Below, piece by piece: positions 18,073 through 25,203 of a stretch of 64,000 nt of DNA; position 1 is the first letter of the stretch; each line of letters begins with the position of its first letter. The stretch is taken from assembly GCF_000421845.1 (NCBI RefSeq), contig NZ_ATXU01000009.1:87892-151891 (forward strand), in the 5' to 3' direction. The DNA is from Leucobacter chironomi DSM 19883. Lineage in GTDB: Bacteria > Actinomycetota > Actinomycetes > Actinomycetales > Microbacteriaceae. The notes under the pieces were generated by a model. That model saw only the letters and a program-made list of their open reading frames with translations. It was not told where the DNA came from and did no database searches. The position numbers were made by a program, and so were the translations under genes.

Positions 18073-20516
18073 CGGCGGATCGCGCGGCGGTCCGAGCCGT
18101 CTGGGGCGCGCTGGCCGCCGCGCTGGCTCTCGCGCTCGGAGTGTGGGCGGCTTGGCCGATCTACCGCACGCCCTGGCTGTGGGCGGTGGCGGCCGCGGCG
18201 CTGATCCTCGGCACCGGGATCGCGTGGCTGCGGGAGCGGCTGCGCTGGGGTGCGGTGGTGCTCGCCGCGGTGGCGCTGGGCGTCTTCGCGCTCACGGTCG
18301 TGCCGGTCGCGGTGCCGGAGGCGATGCCGGGGGCGCACGGCGGCGGTCTGCTGCGGGGCCTGCTCGACGGTCTCGCGGCCGTCGCGCTGGGCTGGAAGCA
18401 GCTGCTCACGCTGACCCTGCCCGTCGGCAGCTATCGCACGGTGCTCGTGCCCGCCTATGTGGTCTTCCTGCTCACGGCGCTGCTCGTGGGGATCCTCGCC
18501 CGGCGCAGTGCTCGCGCGGCGGTCTTCGCCGCCGCCCCGATGCTCGCGCCGGTCGCCTTCGGTACCGTCTTCGGGGCGTCGCAGCTGAGCGCACCGCTGC
18601 ACCTCGGGGCGTTCACGGTCGTCGCGCCCCGCGAGATCGGCCTGTGGCTGGCCGCGGCGACGGTCGCCGCGATCTGGGTGGCGCTGGTCTCGGGCGAGGA
18701 GCGCCGGGCGGCGCTCAGGCTCGGTCGCGCCGCCGACGGTGCGGTGCGCAGCCGGGGCGGGGCGCTGCGCCCCCTCGTCGGGGGCGGCATCGTGGTGCTC
18801 GCCCTCTTCGCCGGCGGTGCGCTCGCGCCCGTGCTCGACGCCGACGCTCGCGCGGTGCCGCGCGACCGCATCGATCCCGAGCTGGTGGTGCGCGAGCGCC
18901 CGAGCCCGCTGGCCGACTACCGCAGCTCGAAGCGCGACGACGCCCTCGACGCCCCGCTCTTCTCGGTGTCGTCTTCGGGGGCGCTGCCGGAGCGGCTGCG
19001 CCTCGCCGTGCTCGACGCCTACGACGGCGTCGACTTCCACGTGGGCGAGGCCGCGGCGGGCCGCTTCACCCGGTTCCCGAGCGGGGCCGGCGTGACCGAC
19101 CCCGCCCGGGTCTCGGTGCGCGTCGAGGAGGGCTACTCGGACATCTGGGCGCCCACGGCCCCGCTCGGCAGCCCGCCGGTGTTCGCGGGCCCGCGCGCCG
19201 ATGCGCTCGCGGATGCCTTCTACGTGAACCGCGAGACGGGCGGCGCGATCGCCGTGCCGGGTGCCGGCGCATCCTCCGCCGGGCTCGCCGCGGGCGACGG
19301 CTACACGGCCGAGATGCAGACCTCCGCAGACCCGGGCCTCGATCGCATCGGCGAGCCCGGCGCCCCGCGCTTCGACGTCGAGACCGCGCCGGAGCTCGGG
19401 GCGTGGATCGATCGCCAGCAGCAGCCGGGCGACGCCGCAGGCCTCGCCGAGCTCATCGAGCGGCTGCGCCAGCGCGGCTACCTCAGCCACTCGATGAGCG
19501 ACACCGAGGGCGAGCGCCTGTGGCTGGAGCGGCTGGGCGAGCGGTACGGCACCGTCTTCGAGTCGAGCGCCGGCGGGCACTCCCTGTCCCGCATCGAGCG
19601 GCTCTTCGAGCAGCTCAACACCCAGCAGTCCGCCGCGGGGGAGTCGGCTTCGACGGCGCAGCTCGTCGCGGGGGTCGGCGACGACGAGCAGTTCGCGACG
19701 GCTGCGGCGCTCATCGCGCGCGCACTCGGCTACGACGCGCGGGTGGTGGTCGGGGTGCGCCTCGGCGATGCGGATCGCGGCGTCGACGGCGTCCCCGCCT
19801 GCGAGGCCGAGTGCACGGGCGAGCATCTCGCGGCCTGGATCGAGGTGCGCGGCGACCGCGGCGAGTGGGTGCCGTTCGACGTGACCCCGCAGCTCGAGCA
19901 GCGCCCCGAGCGTCTGGAGCAGGGCGAGCAGCTGCCCGAGTTCCCGACGACGCCGGAGGAGCGCGACGCTCGGGAGGCGGATCCGCCGGTGGGTCTCGGG
20001 GATCAGGGCGAGAGCGACGATCCCGACGACCCCGCCCGGGGCGAGTCGGCGCTGTGGCCCGTGGTGCGCGCCGTGGGGCTGTCTCTCGCGGCCCTGCTGC
20101 TGCTCGCGGCCCCGCTGCTGTTCCTGCCCCTCGCGAAGCGGGTGCGGGCGCGTCGCCGGCGCACGGAGCGGGTGCCCGAGTTGCGCGCACTCGGCGCCTG
20201 GGCGGAGATGCTGGATCGCGCTCGCGACGCCGGCGTGCCGGTGCCGGCGAACGCGGCTCGCAGCGAGGTCGCGGCGGTGCTGGGCACGGCGCCCGCGCGG
20301 TGGGCCGCCGCTCAGGCGGATCGCGCGGTGTTCTCGCCGATCGGCATCGACCCCGGTACCGTCGAGCAGCTGTGGGCGGCGGCGGACGCCGACCGGGCGG
20401 AACGGACGGCGGGGATGACCGTGTTCGCCAGGCTGCGCGCGGCGTACTCGCTGCGCTCGTACGGAATCGGAGCGGGGCAGCGCAGCGCGGCGCCCCGGGG
20501 AAGCGAGCAGGGATGA
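18069..20516 (+). CDS. TgpA-like membrane protein with transglutaminase-fold domain lacking the catalytic Cys
   Basis: 815 residues with the TgpA layout: about six to seven N-terminal membrane helices (to about 270), an extracellular transglutaminase-like core, one further membrane helix (about 660-690) and a C-terminal cytosolic tail of about 120 residues. In active relatives the core begins with Gly-x-Cys-Glu-Gln-Phe; here the matching segment (about residues 536-543) reads GDDEQFAT, so Asp replaces Cys. The His region is EHLAAWIEV instead of HAWVEV, while the final Asp is kept (WVPFDVTP). Cross-linking chemistry is therefore doubtful and a binding or scaffold role more likely (inference). 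GTG start overlaps DUF58; stop overlaps the PP2C ATG. Confidence 0.88.
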   Translation: MTADRAAVRAVWGALAAALALALGVWAAWPIYRTPWLWAVAAAALILGTGIAWLRERLRWGAVVLAAVALGVFALTVVPVAVPEAMPGAHGGGLLRGLLDGLAAVALGWKQLLTLTLPVGSYRTVLVPAYVVFLLTALLVGILARRSARAAVFAAAPMLAPVAFGTVFGASQLSAPLHLGAFTVVAPREIGLWLAAATVAAIWVALVSGEERRAALRLGRAADGAVRSRGGALRPLVGGGIVVLALFAGGALAPVLDADARAVPRDRIDPELVVRERPSPLADYRSSKRDDALDAPLFSVSSSGALPERLRLAVLDAYDGVDFHVGEAAAGRFTRFPSGAGVTDPARVSVRVEEGYSDIWAPTAPLGSPPVFAGPRADALADAFYVNRETGGAIAVPGAGASSAGLAAGDGYTAEMQTSADPGLDRIGEPGAPRFDVETAPELGAWIDRQQQPGDAAGLAELIERLRQRGYLSHSMSDTEGERLWLERLGERYGTVFESSAGGHSLSRIERLFEQLNTQQSAAGESASTAQLVAGVGDDEQFATAAALIARALGYDARVVVGVRLGDADRGVDGVPACEAECTGEHLAAWIEVRGDRGEWVPFDVTPQLEQRPERLEQGEQLPEFPTTPEERDAREADPPVGLGDQGESDDPDDPARGESALWPVVRAVGLSLAALLLLAAPLLFLPLAKRVRARRRRTERVPELRALGAWAEMLDRARDAGVPVPANAARSEVAAVLGTAPARWAAAQADRAVFSPIGIDPGTVEQLWAAADADRAERTAGMTVFARLRAAYSLRSYGIGAGQRSAAPRGSEQG

Positions 20517-21367
20517 GCGGGGCGCCGAACGCGCGGGCCGAGGGGCGACCCCCGGTGATCGAGGCTGCGATGAGCACGGACACCGGCCTGCGCCGCGCCG
20601 TCAACGAGGATCTGGCGCTCGCGCAGGAGCCGGTGTTCGTGGTGGCCGACGGCATGGGCGGTCACTCGGCCGGAGACCTTGCGAGCGCCGCCGCGATCGG
20701 CGCCTTCGCCGAGCTGGCACGGCTCGGAGGCACCCGGCGGTTGGCGATCGCCGACGTGGATGCGGCGCTCGAGGCGGCCCGCCGCGCGGTCGATGTGATC
20801 TCGCAGGAGGCCGAGCGCGGAGCGGGCTGCACCCTGACGGGCGCCGTGCTCGTGGAGCACGACGGGGAGCCGTACTGGTACGTGATCAACGTGGGCGATT
20901 CGCGGGTCTACCAGCACCGGGGCGGCAGCCTCGCCCAGATCACCGCGGATCACTCGCTGTACGCCGAGCTCACGGCGGCGGGGCACGCCGACGCGGCGAC
21001 CGCGCCGCGCAACGTGATCACGAGGGCGCTCGGCTCGGATGACGCCCGCCACGACGGCTGGCTGCTGCCCCCGCGCACCGGCCTGCGCCTGCTGATCTGC
21101 TCGGACGGGCTCACTTCCGAGCTCGCCGATGAGGAGCTGCGAGCCGTGCTCACGGAGGGCGGCCGGGTCGGCGCGGTGGCCGAGGATCTGGTGCGCCGGG
21201 CCTGCGCGGCCGGCGGCCGCGACAACGTGACCGTGGTAGTGGTGGACACGATCTCGGACGGGCGCTCGCCGGGGCCGGCGGAGGAGCCGCTGCCGCAGCC
21301 CGAGGACACGGACGACGACGAGGTGGACGAGAACACGCTCGAGGTGACGAGGCCGGTGACGGAATGA
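20513..21367 (+). CDS. PP2C-type Ser/Thr protein phosphatase
   Basis: 284-residue PPM-family phosphatase, expected to reverse phosphorylation by the kinase at 8572. Metal-binding and catalytic motifs are complete: TDTGLRRAVNED near residue 22, VADGMGGHSAGDLAS near 43, NVGDSRVY, CSDGLTSEL and GGRDNVTVVVVD. It is soluble, with an acidic tail. ATG at 20513 overlaps the upstream stop (ATGA) and its own TGA overlaps the next ATG, so stoichiometry with the membrane proteins is probably kept by coupled translation. Confidence 0.95.
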   Translation: MSGAPNARAEGRPPVIEAAMSTDTGLRRAVNEDLALAQEPVFVVADGMGGHSAGDLASAAAIGAFAELARLGGTRRLAIADVDAALEAARRAVDVISQEAERGAGCTLTGAVLVEHDGEPYWYVINVGDSRVYQHRGGSLAQITADHSLYAELTAAGHADAATAPRNVITRALGSDDARHDGWLLPPRTGLRLLICSDGLTSELADEELRAVLTEGGRVGAVAEDLVRRACAAGGRDNVTVVVVDTISDGRSPGPAEEPLPQPEDTDDDEVDENTLEVTRPVTE

Positions 21368-21930
21368 CGGACGAGACTGAGCGCGCCGACGGCACGATCG
21401 ACGCCGACGACACCCTCTCGGTGCCGCGGAGCGGGGGACTGGGCGGGCCCGGGGCTGCTGCGGGCGTTGGCGCCGAGCCGGATGATGCGACGGTGGTGGT
21501 GCGGCGTGCGGCTGCGGCCGAGCCGGATGATGCGACGGTGGTGGTGCGGCGTGCGGCTGCGGCCGAGCCGGATGATGCGACGGTGGTCGTGCCGCGCCGC
21601 CGCGACCCGCGTCCACCTGCACCTGCAGCTGCACCCGTGCCCGTGCCCGAGGAGGACGCGGCGCGTCCGTGGAACGGCGTCGCTCTGACACGGGTGTACG
21701 GTCCGCGCAGTGCCCGGCATCGGGCCGAGCGGGCGGGCATCGACGAGGTGCAGCAGCGCGTCGGCGCTCCTCCCGGGGCCGGGGCCGACGCGCTGCCCGA
21801 ACGCGCCCTCCTGCCGTCCCTCGCCCGACGCGCGCGCCGATCCCGCATCGTCACGCTCTCCGCCTACGCCGCGACGGTCGCGCTGTCGCTGCTCGGCCTG
21901 TGGGGGGTGGCCCGCCTGGCGTTCGGCTGA
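21364..21930 (+). CDS. small membrane protein with three repeated threonine motifs
   Basis: 188-residue protein of no family I recognise. After an acidic start containing DADDTLSVPR, a 15-residue unit EPDDATVVVRRAAAA is repeated (residues about 38-80; third copy diverges after VVV). A Pro/Arg-rich middle and a single C-terminal membrane helix (about 160-182) complete it, so the repeats should face the cytosol. The acidic-Thr-hydrophobic-Arg pattern resembles acceptor sites of actinobacterial Ser/Thr kinases and recurs in the FHA protein next door (LDRTIVVPR). I infer a phospho-docking tail. ATG overlaps the PP2C stop. Confidence 0.75.
   Translation: MTDETERADGTIDADDTLSVPRSGGLGGPGAAAGVGAEPDDATVVVRRAAAAEPDDATVVVRRAAAAEPDDATVVVPRRRDPRPPAPAAAPVPVPEEDAARPWNGVALTRVYGPRSARHRAERAGIDEVQQRVGAPPGAGADALPERALLPSLARRARRSRIVTLSAYAATVALSLLGLWGVARLAFG
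21472..21594 (+). repeat. tandem 45-bp coding repeats, nearly three units
   Basis: Units begin at 21472, 21517 and 21562 with a 45-bp period. The first two are almost identical over their whole length; the third stays identical for about 25 bases and then diverges. Each carries one DDATVVV motif. Confidence 0.92.
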
Positions 21931-21965
21931 GCCCGCGCGAGCCCGTCGCGGGCGGGCGCGGACCT

Positions 21966-21994
21966 TTGCGTCGCGGCACGGCCACGGATATCGT
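21966..21994 (+). promoter_or_regulatory. putative promoter of the FHA gene
   Basis: TTGCGT (21966-21971), 17-nt spacer, TATCGT (21989-21994), in the only sizeable gap (111 nt) of the locus after moxR. It suggests the FHA gene can be transcribed separately from the overlapping run upstream. Confidence 0.45.
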
Positions 21995-22041
21995 TGTGCA
22001 GAGCTGATGCCGCAACTCTCGCGTCCGGAAAGCAGGAGCAC

Positions 22042-23559
22042 ATGCCCTCGACCACCCTGAGCCCCGACGTCCTCCCGGTCATCGGGACGACGTATGCGCC
22101 CGCTCCCCTCCTGGGGCCCGCGGTGCTGTTCGCGCTCGGCGTCTGGTCGCTCGTCGTCATCGGCTTCTACATCTGGTACCTGTGGTCGCTGTCGCGCCTG
22201 TTCCCGTTCATCGGGCTGCCGTCGGGACACGGCTGGATCCCGGTCTGGAACCAGTGGCAGCTCGTGCAGCGGGGTGGCCTGCCCGGCTGGCTCGTGCTCC
22301 TCGGCTTCGTGCCGGGCCTCGGCATCGTGGTCTGGGTGGTCTCGGTGATCGCCATTCACCGCATCAACGTCGAGCACGGCAAGGGCGGCGGCTTCACCGT
22401 GCTGGGTGCGCTGCTGCCGCCGGTGTGGGCGATGCAGCTCGCCCGCTCGATCGAGGAGAACGGCGGCGGCTACGCGGCGATGCCGGTCGCAAGCGGCTCC
22501 TACGCCTCCCCGGCCGGGTATGCCCCGCATGGTGCGGTGCCGCAGGCGCCCGCCTATGCACCGCAGCCTCCGGCGCCGCAGCCTCCGGCGCAGCCGTGGC
22601 AGGCCCCCGACGCGCCGCAGCCCCAGGCCGCGGCACCCGCCCCGGTCGCCCCCGCCGCCCCCGCCGAGCAGCCCGACGCCCTCGCGCGGCTGTTCGCCGA
22701 ACCGCAGGAGCAGCCGCAGTCGGACGGCCAGCCGCTGCCCGGTAGCGAGTGGGGATTCAGCCGCACCACCGAGGGCGACTACCAACGGCTCGCGCAGGAG
22801 GGCTATCAGCAGCGCCCGGCGCCGACCCTCGGCGTCGAGGAGCCGGTGCGCCCCTTCGCGTGGCCCGGCATCGACGAGTCGAACCCTCCGCCCGCCCCGC
22901 CTGCGGCTCCGCCCGCCCCGCCGATGCCGCCGGTGTCCTCGGCCCTGCCCGCGCCTGCGATGCCGCCGGTGCCGCCCGCCGCCGCGCTGCCGTCGGTTCC
23001 CGCGCCGGTGGTCGCTCCCGCACCGCAGCCCCCGCAGCAGGAGTCGTTCACGACCCATCGCCCATCGATCTTCGACTCGAACTCCGCGTCGGCCCCCCAC
23101 GCCGACACCGAGACGGCGCGCTCGCAGGCGGTAGCACCCGCTCCGGCGGCTCCCGAGGTCGTCGCGGCGGCGGCTGCGGAGGCCGGGCCCGCGCCCGATG
23201 ACGCCGAGCTCGACCGCACCATCGTGGTGCCCCGCCCCTCCCGCTGGGGGCTCGAGCTGCCCGACGGCGACGTGCTCGAGCTGCGCGGCGACGACGTCGT
23301 GGTGGGGCGCAAGCCCGAGGCGAAGAACGGCAGCACGGTGCTGCAGATCGCCGATCCGACGCGCACGCTCTCGAAGTCGCACGCCCGCCTGCGCCGCGTC
23401 GACGGCTTGTGGACGATCGAAGATCTCGACTCCACCAACGGTGTCGCCCTCGTCGACGAACTGGGCGAGCAGGTGCCGCTCGAAGCCGGCCGAGAGAACC
23501 CGGTCACCGAGCGGCTCGTGCTCGGCACCCTCGAGGTGACGCTGCGCCGCGTCTCCTGA
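22042..23559 (+). CDS. membrane FHA-domain protein (DUF5684-like N-terminus)
   Basis: 505 residues. Three to four membrane helices lie in the first 150 residues, including a conserved GLPSGHGWIPVWNQWQL loop of DUF5684-type proteins. A long Pro/Ala/Gln-rich disordered linker fills about 155-390. The C-terminal FHA domain (about 400-500) keeps the phosphothreonine-binding residues: VVGRKPE, SKSHARLRR and DSTNGV. Just before it is LDRTIVVPR, a threonine motif like those in the preceding gene, which could bind the FHA domain in cis or in trans when phosphorylated (inference). ATG 22042 follows AGCAGGAG. Confidence 0.9.
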   Translation: MPSTTLSPDVLPVIGTTYAPAPLLGPAVLFALGVWSLVVIGFYIWYLWSLSRLFPFIGLPSGHGWIPVWNQWQLVQRGGLPGWLVLLGFVPGLGIVVWVVSVIAIHRINVEHGKGGGFTVLGALLPPVWAMQLARSIEENGGGYAAMPVASGSYASPAGYAPHGAVPQAPAYAPQPPAPQPPAQPWQAPDAPQPQAAAPAPVAPAAPAEQPDALARLFAEPQEQPQSDGQPLPGSEWGFSRTTEGDYQRLAQEGYQQRPAPTLGVEEPVRPFAWPGIDESNPPPAPPAAPPAPPMPPVSSALPAPAMPPVPPAAALPSVPAPVVAPAPQPPQQESFTTHRPSIFDSNSASAPHADTETARSQAVAPAPAAPEVVAAAAAEAGPAPDDAELDRTIVVPRPSRWGLELPDGDVLELRGDDVVVGRKPEAKNGSTVLQIADPTRTLSKSHARLRRVDGLWTIEDLDSTNGVALVDELGEQVPLEAGRENPVTERLVLGTLEVTLRRVS

Positions 23560-23563
23560 GCGC

Positions 23564-25060
23564 CTAGCGCCGCGTGCTCGCGGTGATCATCGCGCCGGCG
23601 TCGGTGAACTCCCGCTCGATCTCCTCGTCGCGGGTGTAGGTGGCGAGGCTCACCGCGACCGCGACGAGCATGGCGAGTGCGAAGGCGGGCAGCAGCTCGT
23701 AGAGCCCGGTGCCGAGGAGCGGCCACACGAAGACGCCGACCGCGCCCGACACCATGCCCGCGAGCGCACCCCAGTTGGTGAGCCGGCGCCAGTAGAGGCT
23801 CAGCAGCACGATCGGCCCGAATGCGGCGCCGAAGCCGGCCCAGGCGAACGCCACGAGGCCGAGGATCGTGTCGTTCGGGGTGATCGCGAGCAGGGCGGCG
23901 ATCAGCGCGACGAGCAGCACGCCGCCGCGGCCGAGTACCACGAGCGTCTTCTGGCTCGGCGGCGACTTCTTCACGGCGCGGTAGATGTCCTCGACGAGCG
24001 CCGAGGAGCAGACGATGAGCTGGCTCGACAGCGTGCTCATGATGGCCGCGAGCACCGAGGCGAGCACGAGCCCCGACACGAGCGGGTGCAGCAGCGTCTG
24101 CGACAGCAGCAGCACCACGGTCTCGGGGTTCTGCGGTGCGTCGCCGAACTTGTCGAAGTAGGCGATGCCGACGAGGCCCGCGCTCACGGCTCCGAGCAGC
24201 GACACGAACTGCCAGCTGGTGCCGATGCGGCGGGCGCTCGCGGCGTCGCGCGTGCTGCGCAGCGCCATGAAGCGCACGATGATGTGCGGCTGGCCGAAGT
24301 ACCCGAGGCCCCAGGCGAGGCCCGAGATCACGATGAGGGCGGCCGCCCCCGCCCCGAGCTCGGAGCCGCCGAAGATCGCGAGGTTGCCGGCCCCGACGGT
24401 CTCGACGAGGGCGGCGGTCTCGCTGAAGCCGCCGATGTTCACGATCGCCACGATGGGCACGATCACGAGCGCCGTCACCATCATGAGGCCCTGCACGACG
24501 TCGGTGAGCGAGGCGCCGAGGAAGCCCCCGAACAGCGTGTACGCGAGCGTCACGACGGTCACGAGCACCATGCCCACGAGGTAGTCGCCGCCGAAGGCGC
24601 TCTCGAAGAAGATGCCGCCGGCGACCATGCCGGACGAGGCGTAGAGCGTGAAGAACACGAGGATGATGATGCTCGCCACGCTGCGCAGCAGGCGCGAGCG
24701 GTCGCGCAGCCGGTTCTCGAAGAAGCTCGGGATGGTGATCGAGTTGCGGGAGACCTCGGTGTAGGCGCGCAGCCGCGGAGCGACGAGGCGCCAGTTGAGG
24801 TAGGAGCCGATGAGCAGGCCGACCGCGATCCAGCCCTCGATGAGACCCGTGGCGTAGATCGCTCCGGGCAGGCCCATGATGAGCCAGCCCGACATGTCCG
24901 ACGCCCCCGCGCTCAACGCGGCGACCCACGGCGGCAGCCCGCGGCCCGCGAGCATGTAGCCCTCGTGGTCGCTCGTCCTGCGGAAGGCCACGTAGCCGAT
25001 GAACAGCATGAGCGCGAAGTAGAGCCCGAGGGCGGTGTAGAGGAAAGCCTGGTCGGACAT
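23564..25060 (-). CDS. putP: sodium/proline symporter PutP
   Basis: 498-residue SSS-family transporter that imports proline with Na+. About 13 membrane helices. Diagnostic PutP stretches: EGYMLAGRGLPPWVAALSAG near residue 33, ASDMSGWLIMGLPGAIYATG near 53, and ITIPSFFENRL near 108. A hydrophilic tail follows the last helix. The gene lies 143 nt downstream of putA on the same strand, so transport and catabolism are probably expressed together, with a hairpin between them to set ratio. AAAGGGA precedes the ATG. Confidence 0.95.
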   Translation of the reverse strand: MSDQAFLYTALGLYFALMLFIGYVAFRRTSDHEGYMLAGRGLPPWVAALSAGASDMSGWLIMGLPGAIYATGLIEGWIAVGLLIGSYLNWRLVAPRLRAYTEVSRNSITIPSFFENRLRDRSRLLRSVASIIILVFFTLYASSGMVAGGIFFESAFGGDYLVGMVLVTVVTLAYTLFGGFLGASLTDVVQGLMMVTALVIVPIVAIVNIGGFSETAALVETVGAGNLAIFGGSELGAGAAALIVISGLAWGLGYFGQPHIIVRFMALRSTRDAASARRIGTSWQFVSLLGAVSAGLVGIAYFDKFGDAPQNPETVVLLLSQTLLHPLVSGLVLASVLAAIMSTLSSQLIVCSSALVEDIYRAVKKSPPSQKTLVVLGRGGVLLVALIAALLAITPNDTILGLVAFAWAGFGAAFGPIVLLSLYWRRLTNWGALAGMVSGAVGVFVWPLLGTGLYELLPAFALAMLVAVAVSLATYTRDEEIEREFTDAGAMITASTRR

Positions 25061-25160
25061 CGTCGTCCCTTTCTCTGGATGGATGGGGGAGCCTCGCGGG
25101 TGGATCCGAACCTGCGTCTACTCTCGCACACTCCCGGTGGGGCGGATCCGGTGACCCGGG

Positions 25161-25197
25161 GCCCTCGCCTCTCGGCCGCGGGCCGGGAGGCGAGGGC
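25161..25197 (-). terminator. hairpin between putA and putP
   Basis: 11-bp perfect stem (25161-25171 with 25187-25197) plus an inner 5-bp stem (25173-25177 with 25181-25185), just past the putA stop. No T-tract; may attenuate rather than end the putA transcript. Confidence 0.55.
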
Positions 25198-25203
25198 GAC
25201 GCG

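Noticed and set aside
21472..21594. 45-bp repeats as a mobile or regulatory element
   Set aside because: They stay in frame within a gene and encode a regular protein motif.
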